Source: Planktosalinus lacus
Lineage (GTDB): Bacteria; Bacteroidota; Bacteroidia; Flavobacteriales; Flavobacteriaceae
Assembly (NCBI RefSeq): GCF_014640155.1
Contig: NZ_BMGK01000007.1
Coordinates: forward strand, 1 to 64,000
DNA length: 64,000 bases
Direction of reading: 5' to 3'
The position numbers and the translations under genes were made by a program. Each line of letters begins with the position of its first letter. Position 1 is the stretch's first letter. The notes beneath the pieces were generated by a model. It was not told the DNA's origin and did no database searches. It worked only from the letters and a program-made list of their open reading frames with translations. Shown here piece after piece: positions 34,980 through 45,136 of the stretch.

Positions 34980-35766
34980 TCTATTAGGTTGTGGCTGGCT
35001 GGGACTACCGTTGGCAATTTCACTGCGACAAAAAGGATATAAACTCAACGGGTCAACTACTTCAAAAGAGAAACTGAAAACCCTTGCAGATGCTTTTATT
35101 TCACCGTTTTTAGTAGAGCTTTCATCAAAAGAAATTTCAGGAGACATTCTTTTATTTCTTCAAGAAAGTGATTTATTAATCATAGATATTCCTCCCGGAA
35201 TGAGGAGTAATCCTGAAGAATTATTCAGCAGCAAGATGGAACTTCTCATTCCGTATATTGAAAAGTCAGATATAAAAAAAGTGTTATTTGTGAGTTCTAC
35301 TTCGGTTTTTGCCGATCAACAGGGTACAATTGATGAAGAGACCATTCCACAACCGGATACTCAATCTGGTAAAGATCTTTTTAAAGTTGAACAAATACTT
35401 CAAAACAACCCACACTTTAATACCACTATTATTCGTTTTGGCGGACTTATCGGTCCCAATAGACATCCTGTAAAGTATTTAGCAGGGAGAAAAAATCTTA
35501 AGGGAGGGAATGCTCCGGTAAATTTAATTCAACAACAGGATTGCATTGGTATTATTGAGGAAATTATCAAAAAAGAAGCCTGGGGAAAGGTCTTTCATGG
35601 TGTCTTTCCGCAGCATCCTTTTAAAAAAGACTATTATATTCAAAAAGCAAAAAAATTTAATTTACAGCCTCCGGAGTATTCAGAAGAAAATAATAAGGAA
35701 TATAAAAAGGTGATGTCAAAGGCTGTAACAGATAGCTTAAATTATCAGTTTCAGAGAAGTATATAA
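34966..35766 (+). CDS. NAD(P)-binding epimerase-fold protein, YeeZ-like
   Basis: 266 residues. The N-terminus SLLGCGWLGLPLAISL (GCGWLG at 8-13) is the nucleotide-binding glycine loop of the YeeZ-type SDR subgroup; VSSTSVFADQQGTIDE and GRFGGLIGPNRHP-like RFGGLIGPNRHPVKYLAGR are the conserved core blocks. Substrate unknown. The start lies within the end of the M28 gene, so the two are coupled. Confidence 0.88.
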   Translation: MKQISLLGCGWLGLPLAISLRQKGYKLNGSTTSKEKLKTLADAFISPFLVELSSKEISGDILLFLQESDLLIIDIPPGMRSNPEELFSSKMELLIPYIEKSDIKKVLFVSSTSVFADQQGTIDEETIPQPDTQSGKDLFKVEQILQNNPHFNTTIIRFGGLIGPNRHPVKYLAGRKNLKGGNAPVNLIQQQDCIGIIEEIIKKEAWGKVFHGVFPQHPFKKDYYIQKAKKFNLQPPEYSEENNKEYKKVMSKAVTDSLNYQFQRSI

Positions 35767-35767
35767 A

Positions 35768-35796
35768 AAAAGCTGCTTCAATACGAAGCAGCTTTT
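35768..35796. terminator. Bidirectional terminator
   Basis: AAAAGCTGCTTC (35768-35779) pairs with GAAGCAGCTTTT (35785-35796) over a 5-base loop. It separates the convergent YeeZ-like and M13 genes and has a T tail on each strand. Confidence 0.85.
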
Positions 35797-35817
35797 AGAT
35801 TTAAATTTGAATATATA

Positions 35818-37881
35818 TTACCAAATTTTAATTCGGTCTTCAGGAGCTAAATACATAGCGTCACCTTCTTGGGTTGCAAAGGCTTCATGAAATGCATCCA
35901 GGTTTCTGATAGGCACCCAGGCTCTGTAGTTTCCGGGAGAGTGAGGCCCCAGTTTTAATTGGCGCATCATAGCTTCCTCACGGTATTGAATTCTCCAGAT
36001 TGTGGCCCAGGATAAGAAAAACCGTTGCTCCTGAGTGAAACCATCAATTTTTCCGGGATCACCATTTTCAGCTAAATACAATCTCAAACCATCAAGGGCA
36101 GCATTGGTGCCACCAAGGTCACCAATGTTTTCTCCCAGTGAAAGTTTTCCATTAATGTTTTGACCCGGTAATACTTCAATAGCACCGTATTGGTCAGCCA
36201 AACCTTCTCCTAGTTCCTCAAAAGCTGTTAAGTCTTCTTCAGTCCACCAGTTGTTAAGGTTTCCTTCAGCGTCAAAACGAGCACCACTGTCATCAAAACC
36301 ATGAGATATTTCATGTCCAATTACAGCTCCAATACCTCCAAAGTTCACAGCAGGGTCGGCTTTATAGTCATAAAAAGGTGGTTGTAAAATGGCAGCCGGA
36401 AATACAATTTCATTGAAAGGTGGACTGTAGTAAGCATTCACAATTTGTGGCGGCATAAACCATTCGGTTTTGTCAACCGGTTGCCCAAGTTTTTCTAAAG
36501 TTCGGTTGTAATTCCATTGTGATGCAGCCATTCTGTTATCAAAATAAGTGGCTCCTTCTTTTACTTCAAGTTCAGAATAGTCTTTCCATTCATCAGGATA
36601 ACCAATTTTAATATTGATTTTGTGAAGTTTTTCCAATGCTTTTTCCTTGGTGTCTTCTGTCATCCATGGTAACGCTTTGATACGGGTATCATAAGCTTGA
36701 ACTACCTTTTCAATCATTTCTTCAGCAGTTTCTTTAGCTTCTGGCGGGAACATTTTTTCCACATATAATTTTCCCACTGCTTCGCCCAACACACCGTTAA
36801 CAGTTGATAAGGCTCTTTCATCAAGGGGTTTTTGCTTTTCAGCTCCACTCATTGTTTTAGCATAAAAGTCCCAATTGGCTTTTTCTATTTCCATGGTAAG
36901 CATTCCGGTAGCGCTGTTGAGGCCAGACCATCTTAAAAAAGTTTTCCAGTCCTCAACATTGTTTTTAGCAAAAATTTCATTCAGTGATTCTGTATATTTT
37001 AACTCAGTAATAATAATGGTATCGACTTCTTTTGCACCAATACCTTCAAAATATTTTGTCCAGTTAATTTGTGGCACCATCGCCTGAAGTTGCTCAACTG
37101 AACGGGGGTTGTTTCTTTTACGGGCATCACGACGCTCTGCACGATCCATTCTGTGCTCAGCAAGTTTGGTTTCAAATGCCAGAATACGCTCAGCCTGAGC
37201 TGCCGCCTCTTCTTCAGTGTCACCTAAAAATTGGAGCATACGGGTGATGTGGGCCACATACTTTTCACGTTTATCTTTTGAATCGGCATCATCGTTCAGG
37301 TAGTAATCTTTGTCGGGAAGACCTAAACCGGAAGCACCCAGATAGGGTACATTTTTATTGCTGTCATTTGGTGCTCCTGAAACATAAAAGCCAAAAAAGT
37401 CTGAACTACCTTTTGACTGCATTTCCATTAAATAGTTTTGCAGGTCTTCCATATTTTCTATGGAAGCAATTTTTTCCATGTAAGGTAGAATTGGTTCTAC
37501 ACCGGCTTCATTTCTGGTTACAGTATCTAAAATAGATTTGAACAAATAAACCGCTTTGGCCTGGTCAGATCCGGCTTCAATAGTTGGGTCGTCCATGGCT
37601 TCTTTGAGAATGTTCAATACATCTTGGTTTGTTTTCTCACGTAAAGCACCAAAGCTTCCCCAGTTTGTTTCATCTTCTGGGATGGGATTTTCATCCAGCC
37701 AGGTTCCGTTTACATATCTAAAAAAATCTTCGGTGGGGCTTACGGTGGTGTCCATATAAGCCAGGTTAATACCGTGGTGAGTGTCTTCTGTTTGTTGTTC
37801 TGCTTTGTCAGTTTTACAGCCAATGGTTGCAACTGCCAATGCTGCAACAGCCAGCATGGGTTTTAGTGTTTTGGTTTTCAT
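35818..37881 (-). CDS. M13 family metallopeptidase (neprilysin-like) lipoprotein
   Basis: 687 residues, full family length. Lipoprotein signal with C22 (LAVATIGC). Zinc motif HEISH at 523-527, then ENIGD with the third ligand E584, and the substrate-binding NAYYSPP. The usual Cys-x-x-Trp C-terminus is reduced to IKIW. M13 enzymes cut short peptides outside the cytoplasm. Monocistronic, convergent with the YeeZ-like gene. Confidence 0.95.
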   Translation of the reverse strand: MKTKTLKPMLAVAALAVATIGCKTDKAEQQTEDTHHGINLAYMDTTVSPTEDFFRYVNGTWLDENPIPEDETNWGSFGALREKTNQDVLNILKEAMDDPTIEAGSDQAKAVYLFKSILDTVTRNEAGVEPILPYMEKIASIENMEDLQNYLMEMQSKGSSDFFGFYVSGAPNDSNKNVPYLGASGLGLPDKDYYLNDDADSKDKREKYVAHITRMLQFLGDTEEEAAAQAERILAFETKLAEHRMDRAERRDARKRNNPRSVEQLQAMVPQINWTKYFEGIGAKEVDTIIITELKYTESLNEIFAKNNVEDWKTFLRWSGLNSATGMLTMEIEKANWDFYAKTMSGAEKQKPLDERALSTVNGVLGEAVGKLYVEKMFPPEAKETAEEMIEKVVQAYDTRIKALPWMTEDTKEKALEKLHKINIKIGYPDEWKDYSELEVKEGATYFDNRMAASQWNYNRTLEKLGQPVDKTEWFMPPQIVNAYYSPPFNEIVFPAAILQPPFYDYKADPAVNFGGIGAVIGHEISHGFDDSGARFDAEGNLNNWWTEEDLTAFEELGEGLADQYGAIEVLPGQNINGKLSLGENIGDLGGTNAALDGLRLYLAENGDPGKIDGFTQEQRFFLSWATIWRIQYREEAMMRQLKLGPHSPGNYRAWVPIRNLDAFHEAFATQEGDAMYLAPEDRIKIW

Positions 37882-37983
37882 TATTTAACTTTTGGAGTTG
37901 ATATCAATAAGTTGGTCAAGATATTACTATTGTTACATTTTAAGTGTTAAAATAAAACTAAAAAAAGCAAGAGTCATAAAGGG

Positions 37984-38541
37984 CTACTCGATACTCAGAC
38001 TATCCTCTTGTTCAGAATTTTGACTTGACCGGGTCAATTCGTCGATGCGTTGTTTTTCAAACTTTTCATTGATTTGAGTAATCAAATTGCTAAAAGCAAC
38101 ATTTGTTTCTTCTAGGTTTTTAGAAATTATATTAGTCTCGACGTTGGGTTGATGCATCGTTTCATCCAGAAGTTTTACCCGCACATTTACAACGCGCATT
38201 CGGGAAGAAATAGCGTTTGTGTTAAGAGGTTCAGGAATGTTTTTTAGGAGAGAGTCGCTCACAGATACCATACGCTCGGTTTCTGTTTGGTAATTTCTCA
38301 CATTACCACTGTTGATGCGTCTTAAGTCGTTCTCAAATTCCTGAAAATACTGCCATGAAGTAATGACATCCTGAGCGTGAGGACTGAGTCTGGGAAATGT
38401 AACATCGGTTTTTGGAAGTGAAATTTTAATCGAGTCACTGTTTTCAAAAGAGACTTCGCTATTTTGTTTTTTGTCTGCATCGCAGGCAATCAACAAAAAG
38501 AAAAACACTAAACTTACTGATAGAAAACGCATAGGACTCAT
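37984..38541 (-). CDS. Hypothetical lipoprotein
   Basis: 185 residues, not recognised. Signal MSPMRFLSVSLVFFFLLIAC with lipidation at C20 (an ATG three codons in is equally possible). The mature part is highly charged and helical, with likely coiled coil (ISKNLEETNVAFSNLITQINEKFEKQRIDEL). No conserved motif that I can name. Monocistronic. Confidence 0.75.
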   Translation of the reverse strand: MSPMRFLSVSLVFFFLLIACDADKKQNSEVSFENSDSIKISLPKTDVTFPRLSPHAQDVITSWQYFQEFENDLRRINSGNVRNYQTETERMVSVSDSLLKNIPEPLNTNAISSRMRVVNVRVKLLDETMHQPNVETNIISKNLEETNVAFSNLITQINEKFEKQRIDELTRSSQNSEQEDSLSIE

Positions 38542-38703
38542 AATGAAAGACGAAATTAAACTATTTGGTAAAAACCTGTGTTAAAACTAAACGAAAATTA
38601 CAAAAAAGGATACAGAACCTAGTTCAATCTAACTGGTTATTTGTTAAAACAAAGTGAGGTTCCAAGGCTTATTTCTTATCTTTACGCCACAAAAAATAAA
38701 TTC

Positions 38704-39657
38704 ATGAAATCCAGAATACTTATCCTTGGCGCCTGCGGTCAAATAGGCACAGAATTAACAAACGCTTTACGCGAAAAATACGGAAACCATAAAGTGATTG
38801 CCAGTGACATTAGAGAGGGTGAGCCTGAATTGATGCAAAGCGGACCATTTGAAATCATTGATGCTACCAACTATGAAGCCATTGAAAACATTGTCATTCG
38901 CTACGAAATAAGTGAGGTTTATTTAATGGCTGCCATGCTTTCTGCTACTGCTGAAAAATTCCCTATGAAAGGGTGGAACCTCAATATGAATTCGCTGTTT
39001 AATGTGCTGAATCTTGCTAAAGAAAAAAAGATTGAAAAAATATTCTGGCCTTCAAGTATTGCTGTTTTTGGTCCCACAACTCCAAAACAGGATACGCCTC
39101 AGCGCACGGTGATGGAACCTTCAACTGTCTATGGCATCAGCAAGCAAACCGGTGAACGCTGGTGTGAATATTACAACAAGCGGTATGGTGTGGATGTGAG
39201 AAGTATTCGCTATCCCGGTATCATTAGCTGGCAAACATTGCCCGGTGGCGGCACAACAGATTATGCCATTGACATCTACCACAAAGCCTTAAAACACAAG
39301 AAGTACATTTGCTTTTTAAACGGCGAGACTACCTTACCCATGATGTATATGGCCGACGCCATCAAAGCAACAATTGATATTATGAGTGCCCCGGCGGAAC
39401 AAATTAAAAACCGCTCTTCTTACAATTTGGCAGCCATCAGTTTCAATCCCGAAGAAATTGCCGCCAGCATTAGAAAGCAGATTCCTAAGTTTACAATAAG
39501 CTACGCACCCGACTTCCGCCAAGCGATTGCAGACAGCTGGCCACAAAGTATAGACGACATGGATGCGCGAACTGACTGGGGCTGGCAACACAGCTATGAC
39601 CTGGATGCAATCACTGATGAAATGATTAATAATCTCAAATCAAAATACCCGCGCTAA
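38704..39657 (+). CDS. tdh: L-threonine 3-dehydrogenase, epimerase type (NAD-dependent)
   Basis: 317 residues from ATG 38704; the frame is open further upstream but the family begins at MKSRILILGACGQIG. NAD-binding GACGQIG at 9-15, catalytic Y143 and K147 (TVYGISK). This matches the SDR-type threonine dehydrogenase known from flavobacteria, which oxidises threonine to 2-amino-3-ketobutyrate, rather than a sugar epimerase. A terminator overlaps its stop codon. Confidence 0.88.
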   Translation: MKSRILILGACGQIGTELTNALREKYGNHKVIASDIREGEPELMQSGPFEIIDATNYEAIENIVIRYEISEVYLMAAMLSATAEKFPMKGWNLNMNSLFNVLNLAKEKKIEKIFWPSSIAVFGPTTPKQDTPQRTVMEPSTVYGISKQTGERWCEYYNKRYGVDVRSIRYPGIISWQTLPGGGTTDYAIDIYHKALKHKKYICFLNGETTLPMMYMADAIKATIDIMSAPAEQIKNRSSYNLAAISFNPEEIAASIRKQIPKFTISYAPDFRQAIADSWPQSIDDMDARTDWGWQHSYDLDAITDEMINNLKSKYPR

Positions 39658-39678
39658 TTCTTTAATAGCGTTTTTTTT
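39652..39678 (+). terminator. Terminator overlapping the tdh stop codon
   Basis: CGCTA (39652-39656) pairs with TAGCG (39666-39670), followed by eight T residues. The TAA stop is inside the left arm and loop. Confidence 0.7.
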
Positions 39679-40050
39679 CTTACGGAAGCATATTGCTTTA
39701 AAGCTCACTAATTAAGTGACTTTAAGTTTTACTTCTCAACCATGTCCTACAAAAAAATTTATAAAAAAGCTTGGATTGTTGCGGTTCATCCAATGATTTA
39801 ACCGTTTAATCGAAAACCCTACTGTTTGTAGGAACAAAACACCTCCAAATAGCTATTTTTGATGTGTAATTAATTAAAGAAGTGAAATCTGTTTTGATTT
39901 GGGGGACTAATTAAAAACTAATTAGAAATCAAAATTTTGAATTTCTTAATTTCCTTTTCGATGTAGACAACATACATTGAACCCTTTCTCCCCACAAAAT
40001 AGAGTGTTGAATTGCAGACACTTAAAAGTTGATATTATTTGAAAAAGATT
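39679..40050. other. Non-coding gap upstream of the 1075-aa T9SS gene
   Basis: About 370 bp, AT-rich. Short open frames here have at most ~20 codons and no support. No clean TAnnTTTG box or palindrome was found. It presumably holds the promoter and leader of the T9SS gene. Confidence 0.6.
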
Positions 40051-43000
40051 ATGGAAAGAACATTACTTAAAAAAATGTATACCAAATATGTGTTGATTTT
40101 AATAGCCCTATTGACTTTTGGGTTTGTAGGAGCGCAGACTATTACAACTTTAGCACTTGATCCTGACCAAGCTAACAAACTTACTTTCACTCTAACAAAT
40201 GGGAACGGTACGAACAGGCATTTTTTGCCCTATCATGGAGGAAATATGCGATACATACATCAAATCAGGCCAATAGGTGGAACTTTTGTGCCAGTTAGCG
40301 ATCTAATTAATTTAACAAATCCACCAGTTGGTGATGGAGCTTCAGGAAGCTACGAACATAACTTTTTTATGGCTGCTGGATATACGCCGGGTTTATACCA
40401 AATGAGAATTTTAGCGTTACGTAGTGGACAATTCAATGTGTCTTCCAATATAATAGATATTGAGTTAAAATATGATGTTTCAATAGAAGGATTAACAGAC
40501 ACCGGCTATGTAAGATGTCAAACTCCGGCGGTATCATACAGGTTGGCAACAGTCAGGAATACAGGAAACTTACCGCAAGCATATGATCTAAGTTTGGATG
40601 AAAATATTGCACCTACCGAGCAAAACCTAGCTTCAGACATTTTGTCTTTAGAAGGTGAACCTATTAACTCAACACCACAATTAAGTGCTGGGGCCACATT
40701 TAGTTTTTTAGTGAGAATAGCCGCTATTCAAGGCACACAACCCGATAAAAACAACTACACTGCGTTAATTGCTACAGCACAAAGCGATGGAAATATTTCA
40801 GATTATGAAGTGATTCATACCTGGACATACTGCGGAAATGGTAATAGTCTACCTAATAACCCAGATGCACCTGATTTATTAATTGTCAAATCGGGACCTA
40901 ATAACGCAATTATAGGAGAACAAATGCAGTATACTCTTACTTTATTAAATAATACCAACACCACTCAGGAAGCCATTTTACCAACAATGACAGATAGTAT
41001 TCCGGTAAATCTTGATATTGTAAATATTTACAAAAGTCCAACTGACACAAGAGATATTACCATTTCATTTGATGAAATTACAAGAGTTCTTGAAGTCACC
41101 TATTCAACAAACAATCAAAATAAATTTGAGCCTGGTGACCCTCCAATAAACATATACATCGATGTGGTTCCAAATTGTTATGTTACACCTCAGGTAATTA
41201 ATACTGCTTTTGCATCAAGTGGTTCAGATGACTCAAACTATGATAATAACATAAGCTCAGTTAATACAGATATGCTTTATGACACCTCAAATCAGGTAAA
41301 CTGGACGGGTAATGTTAATATTGATTGGTTTGATTGTGCAAACTGGGACAAAGGAATTGTTCCAAATGAGGATATAAATGCTACTATCCCAACTACAGCC
41401 AGTAACAACCCTATTATAGATTCAGGCTCTTCATTAGCACCGCCGAATGGAACAGCTGAGGTTAGAGATATTACCATTATGAATGGTAAGTCACTAGAAA
41501 TGATAAACTCAATACTAGAAGTAAATGGCAATTGGACTAATAATTGGGGAACTCTTATACCTGGAAATGGTACAGTTGCATTTGTAGGTTCTGACACAGA
41601 TCAAACAATTCTTGATTTATCTGAAGAACCTAGCTTTTACAACTTAACGGTTAACACCACCAACGATTTTAAAGTACTGGTTGGTAACGACCAGGGCTTA
41701 CATGTCAACAACCAACTCAATCTCCAAAACGGTGTGTTAAGGTTGGAAGGTAAGTCACAATTACTACAACCTGATGGTGCTACGGTTATAGCAACCACCG
41801 GTAAACTGTGGCGTGATCAAAGAGGGCAGGCAAACATGTATAATTACAACTATTGGTCTTCACCGGTAGGAACCACAACCACAAATTATCAAATTGCCAA
41901 TGTTATGAAAGACGGCAGTGATATCTTAAACTTTCAAAATATTCAATGGACTGGAGGTGTTAATGGTGCTCCCACAACACCAATTACAATTTCGAACAGA
42001 TGGCTTTACAAATTTCAAAGCACAAGCCCTTTGTATGCCAATTGGCAAAAGATTTATCAAAATGACCCAATTCAAGCCGGATTAGGGTATACCATGAAAG
42101 GAAGTGGAACCAACGATCCAAGTGATACACAAAACTATAGATTTGTTGGTGTACCATTTACGGGTAATATAACCAACACTATTTCAGATGGACAGATATC
42201 ACTTTTAGGAAACCCTTATGCATCAGCTTTGGATGCTGATAAGTTTATAGATGATAATGAAAGTGTTATTGATGGGTACCTGGAGTTCTGGGATCATTTT
42301 GAAACAACAAACAGTCACTTATTGGCAGCATACAAAGGCGGATATGCTAAATTAAATAAAACAGAACAAATAGAAGCAGTAAATGTAGATGGCAATGAGA
42401 GTAATCGATTACCTCAACAATTCATTCCTGTGGGTCAAGGGTTCTTTGTGTCAGCAAAACCTGGTATTTCTAACAATTCACAAATAGTTTTTAGAAATAG
42501 TCAACGTGCTTTCGTAAAAGAGGACGAAGCCGGGGGTATGCAAATGCTTGGCATGCCTGATGGATCTAACGCCTCAACAGGAACTTTTGATGGACCAACA
42601 AAAATTAAATTAAACTTGATTTCGGCCGGTGATTACACCCATCAGATTGCTCTTGGTTTTATGCAAGCCAAGGCGAGTGAAGAGATTGATTATGGGTATG
42701 ATGCCAGATTGCGTGAGACAGACCCCAATCAATTTTACTTTATGCACCCGGAAGAAAAATTAGTAATTCAGGGCGTGGGCTACTTTGATGAAGAAAACAA
42801 ATATCCACTGGGTGTCATTGCAGATAATGTGGGGAGATACACATTTTCTATAGGCCATATTGAAAACCTCCCTGAAAACACCCCAGTGTATCTGTATGAT
42901 AACGAAAAACAAATTTATCACAACCTGAGAAAGAGCGATTACATTGTTAATTTGGCTCAGGGCGAATACAATACCCGTTTTTCACTGCGTTTTAAAAACT

Positions 43001-43278
43001 TTGCGCTTGAAAACAATCTCAATACACAACAATTACTTGATAACATTGTAGTTTATCACCAAAACAATTATGTTATCATTGCAAACCCTTCAGAAGAAAC
43101 AACGATTCTAAAGGCAACAATGTTTAATATGCTGGGTCAAAATGTGACAAACTGGAATATTGATAATGGTAGAGAAAGCCATATTGAATTGCCATTGCAA
43201 TCGCTGGCTGCAGGAGTCTATGTAGTACAAGTACAAACTGATCAAGGATCGGTTTCTAAAAAAATTAATATCAAATAA
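40051..43278 (+). CDS. Large T9SS-exported protein
   Basis: 1075 residues from ATG 40051 (another ATG at 40075 is equally possible; a TTG lies at 40039). Signal peptide KYVLILIALLTFGFVGAQ. The middle contains a DUF11-type beta domain (VKSGPNNAIIGEQMQYTLTLLNN, ~285-400). A stretch near ~430-470 resembles cell-surface signature repeats (NWTGNVNIDWFDCANWDKGIVPN). Residues ~600-820 hold a 'YNYWSSPVG' block. The tail is a T9SS sorting domain (FNMLGQNV, LAAGVYVVQV, SKKINIK). I infer a surface structural or adhesion protein. Confidence 0.88.
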   Translation: MERTLLKKMYTKYVLILIALLTFGFVGAQTITTLALDPDQANKLTFTLTNGNGTNRHFLPYHGGNMRYIHQIRPIGGTFVPVSDLINLTNPPVGDGASGSYEHNFFMAAGYTPGLYQMRILALRSGQFNVSSNIIDIELKYDVSIEGLTDTGYVRCQTPAVSYRLATVRNTGNLPQAYDLSLDENIAPTEQNLASDILSLEGEPINSTPQLSAGATFSFLVRIAAIQGTQPDKNNYTALIATAQSDGNISDYEVIHTWTYCGNGNSLPNNPDAPDLLIVKSGPNNAIIGEQMQYTLTLLNNTNTTQEAILPTMTDSIPVNLDIVNIYKSPTDTRDITISFDEITRVLEVTYSTNNQNKFEPGDPPINIYIDVVPNCYVTPQVINTAFASSGSDDSNYDNNISSVNTDMLYDTSNQVNWTGNVNIDWFDCANWDKGIVPNEDINATIPTTASNNPIIDSGSSLAPPNGTAEVRDITIMNGKSLEMINSILEVNGNWTNNWGTLIPGNGTVAFVGSDTDQTILDLSEEPSFYNLTVNTTNDFKVLVGNDQGLHVNNQLNLQNGVLRLEGKSQLLQPDGATVIATTGKLWRDQRGQANMYNYNYWSSPVGTTTTNYQIANVMKDGSDILNFQNIQWTGGVNGAPTTPITISNRWLYKFQSTSPLYANWQKIYQNDPIQAGLGYTMKGSGTNDPSDTQNYRFVGVPFTGNITNTISDGQISLLGNPYASALDADKFIDDNESVIDGYLEFWDHFETTNSHLLAAYKGGYAKLNKTEQIEAVNVDGNESNRLPQQFIPVGQGFFVSAKPGISNNSQIVFRNSQRAFVKEDEAGGMQMLGMPDGSNASTGTFDGPTKIKLNLISAGDYTHQIALGFMQAKASEEIDYGYDARLRETDPNQFYFMHPEEKLVIQGVGYFDEENKYPLGVIADNVGRYTFSIGHIENLPENTPVYLYDNEKQIYHNLRKSDYIVNLAQGEYNTRFSLRFKNFALENNLNTQQLLDNIVVYHQNNYVIIANPSEETTILKATMFNMLGQNVTNWNIDNGRESHIELPLQSLAAGVYVVQVQTDQGSVSKKINIK

Positions 43279-43300
43279 CTCAATTAACCTCACACAATAA

Positions 43301-43340
43301 CAAAAGCTGTTTGAAAAATTCAAACAGCTTTTGTTTTTTT
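43301..43340 (+). terminator. Strong intrinsic terminator
   Basis: CAAAAGCTGTTTG (43301-43313) pairs perfectly with CAAACAGCTTTTG (43321-43333) across a 7-base loop, then seven T residues. It ends the T9SS gene and is only 50 bp before the mhpD start. Confidence 0.92.
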
Positions 43341-43390
43341 ATTGGGTTGACTTCATAAGTTTTTACGATATTTATACTGAAAAAAAAAGT

Positions 43391-44170
43391 ATGCGTTTAA
43401 TTAAAGAAGCTGCCCGTCAGTTACAGCAGGCAGCACATTCAAAAATCCCTTGTACTCCCATCAGAGAATTAATTGGAGAGTCAAACCAAGAGCTGGCCTA
43501 TGAGGTTCAAAACTATCTTACCCAAGAACGATTAAATTTAGGAGCAAAAATAATCGGAAAAAAAATAGGCCTCACCTCTGAAAAAGTACAGCAACAACTG
43601 GGTGTAAACCAACCCGATTATGGTATCTTATTTGACGATATGCAAATTCCCAATGGAGGAAGCATTTCTGTAAAACAATTGATGCAACCAAAAGCAGAAG
43701 CAGAAATAGCTTTTGTTCTTAAAAATAAAATCAACAGGACACATCCTTCAGTTAAAGAGTTAGTTGAAGCAATCGACTATATTGTTGGAGCCATCGAAAT
43801 CGTGGGCAGCCGCATCGCTCATTGGGATATTAAAATCACTGATACGATTGCCGATAATGCTTCTGCCAGTCACTTTATCTTAGGAGATGTAAAAAAACAA
43901 CTTAATGACATCGATATCATTGGTTGTGAAATGCAACTATTTAAAAACAATCATTTGGTTTCTGAAGGTTGTGGTTCTGCTTGTCTGGGGTCTCCACTTA
44001 TAGCACTTCAATGGTTAGCAAAAAAGATGAGTAGTCTGGGTAGTCCTTTAAATGCCGGTGACATTATTCTCTCAGGGGCTTTGGGTCCAATGGTGGAAAT
44101 AAAGGAAGAAGACAACTTTAAGGCCACCATCGAGGGATTGGGTGATATCAATATTAGTTTTACAAAATAA
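43391..44170 (+). CDS. mhpD: 2-keto-4-pentenoate hydratase / 4-oxalocrotonate decarboxylase
   Basis: 259 residues from ATG 43391; upstream codons run into the terminator. Matches the fumarylacetoacetase-like hydratase/decarboxylase family: [23 protein letters not shown] and the acidic metal ligands in [12 protein letters not shown]. Hydratase (MhpD/XylJ) and decarboxylase (XylI) are hard to separate by eye; the symbol is provisional. First gene of a three-gene operon ending in pyruvate plus acetyl-CoA. Confidence 0.85.
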   Translation: MRLIKEAARQLQQAAHSKIPCTPIRELIGESNQELAYEVQNYLTQERLNLGAKIIGKKIGLTSEKVQQQLGVNQPDYGILFDDMQIPNGGSISVKQLMQPKAEAEIAFVLKNKINRTHPSVKELVEAIDYIVGAIEIVGSRIAHWDIKITDTIADNASASHFILGDVKKQLNDIDIIGCEMQLFKNNHLVSEGCGSACLGSPLIALQWLAKKMSSLGSPLNAGDIILSGALGPMVEIKEEDNFKATIEGLGDINISFTK

Positions 44171-44174
44171 TAGT

Positions 44175-45119
44175 ATGCAAAAAATCAAAGCAGCCATCAT
44201 CGGTTCCGGCAACATAGGAACCGATTTACTCATAAAAATCATCAGGACATCAAAACTGCTGGAAGTGTCTGTTCTTGTTGGAATTGACCCTAAATCTGAC
44301 GGACTGAAACGCGCTGAACAAATGGGCATAAAAACCACGGCAAAAGGTATTGATGGATTGATTGAAATGCCCGAATTTCAAGAAGTAGCAGTCATTTTTG
44401 ATGCCACATCCGCGAAAGCACATTATTCTAATTACGATAAAATCAAATCGTTTCCAAACAAGAAAATGGTCGACTTGACCCCAGCAGCCATCGGTCCGTT
44501 TTTGGTTCCTGCAGTTAATTTTGAAGGCATTAAAGAATTAGACAACGTCAATATGGTCACCTGTGGAGGGCAGGCAACCATCCCGATGGTAGCTGCAGTC
44601 TCCAGGGTTGCCAAAGTACATTATGCCGAAATCGTAGCCTCTATAGCCAGCAAATCCGCCGGACCCGGCACGCGAGCCAATATCGATGAGTTTACCGAAA
44701 CCACTGCCGATGCCATCGTCAAAGTGGGCGGTGCCACACGCGGAAAGGCGATTATTATCCTCAATCCCGCCGAACCACCACTGGTAATGCGGGATACCGT
44801 TTTTACACTGAGTGAAATTACAGATAAAGAACGCATACGCGAAAGCATCCAACAAATGGAAACCGAAGTGCAGCACTATGTGCCCGGTTACAAACTCAAA
44901 CAAGAAGTACAATTTGAAGAAATTCCCGAAAGCAATCCTGTGTTTATTGAAGGACTTGGAAATGTTCACGGACTCAAAACTACCATCATGCTGGAAGTAG
45001 TAGGCGCAGGTCATTACCTGCCCGAGTATGCCGGGAATTTGGATATTATGACTTCTGCAGCTTTGGCTGCGGGTGAAAAGATGGTGGCCCCTTCGGCTTC
45101 GCTCAGGGACCGGGATTAA
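44175..45119 (+). CDS. mhpF: Acetaldehyde dehydrogenase (acylating)
   Basis: 314 residues from ATG 44175, 4 bp after mhpD. NAD-binding GSGNIGTDL (10-18) and catalytic C130 ([12 protein letters not shown]). It converts acetaldehyde to acetyl-CoA and normally forms a complex with the MhpE aldolase that channels acetaldehyde. The last ~10 residues ([10 protein letters not shown]) are encoded by a repeat (45088-45113), so the tail is not ancestral. Confidence 0.95.
   Translation: MQKIKAAIIGSGNIGTDLLIKIIRTSKLLEVSVLVGIDPKSDGLKRAEQMGIKTTAKGIDGLIEMPEFQEVAVIFDATSAKAHYSNYDKIKSFPNKKMVDLTPAAIGPFLVPAVNFEGIKELDNVNMVTCGGQATIPMVAAVSRVAKVHYAEIVASIASKSAGPGTRANIDEFTETTADAIVKVGGATRGKAIIILNPAEPPLVMRDTVFTLSEITDKERIRESIQQMETEVQHYVPGYKLKQEVQFEEIPESNPVFIEGLGNVHGLKTTIMLEVVGAGHYLPEYAGNLDIMTSAALAAGEKMVAPSASLRDRD
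45088..45113 (+). repeat. GC-rich inverted repeat at the mhpF C-terminus
   Basis: CCCCTTCGGCTTCGCTCAGG followed by GACCGG. CCCT and AGGG can pair. It resembles a dispersed element seen in flavobacterial genomes and encodes the last residues of MhpF in frame. Confidence 0.55.
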
Positions 45120-45136
45120 TTAAATAAAGAGTAATT

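Noticed and set aside
43331-43390. Longer N-terminus for MhpD
   Set aside because: It would run through the terminator of the previous gene.
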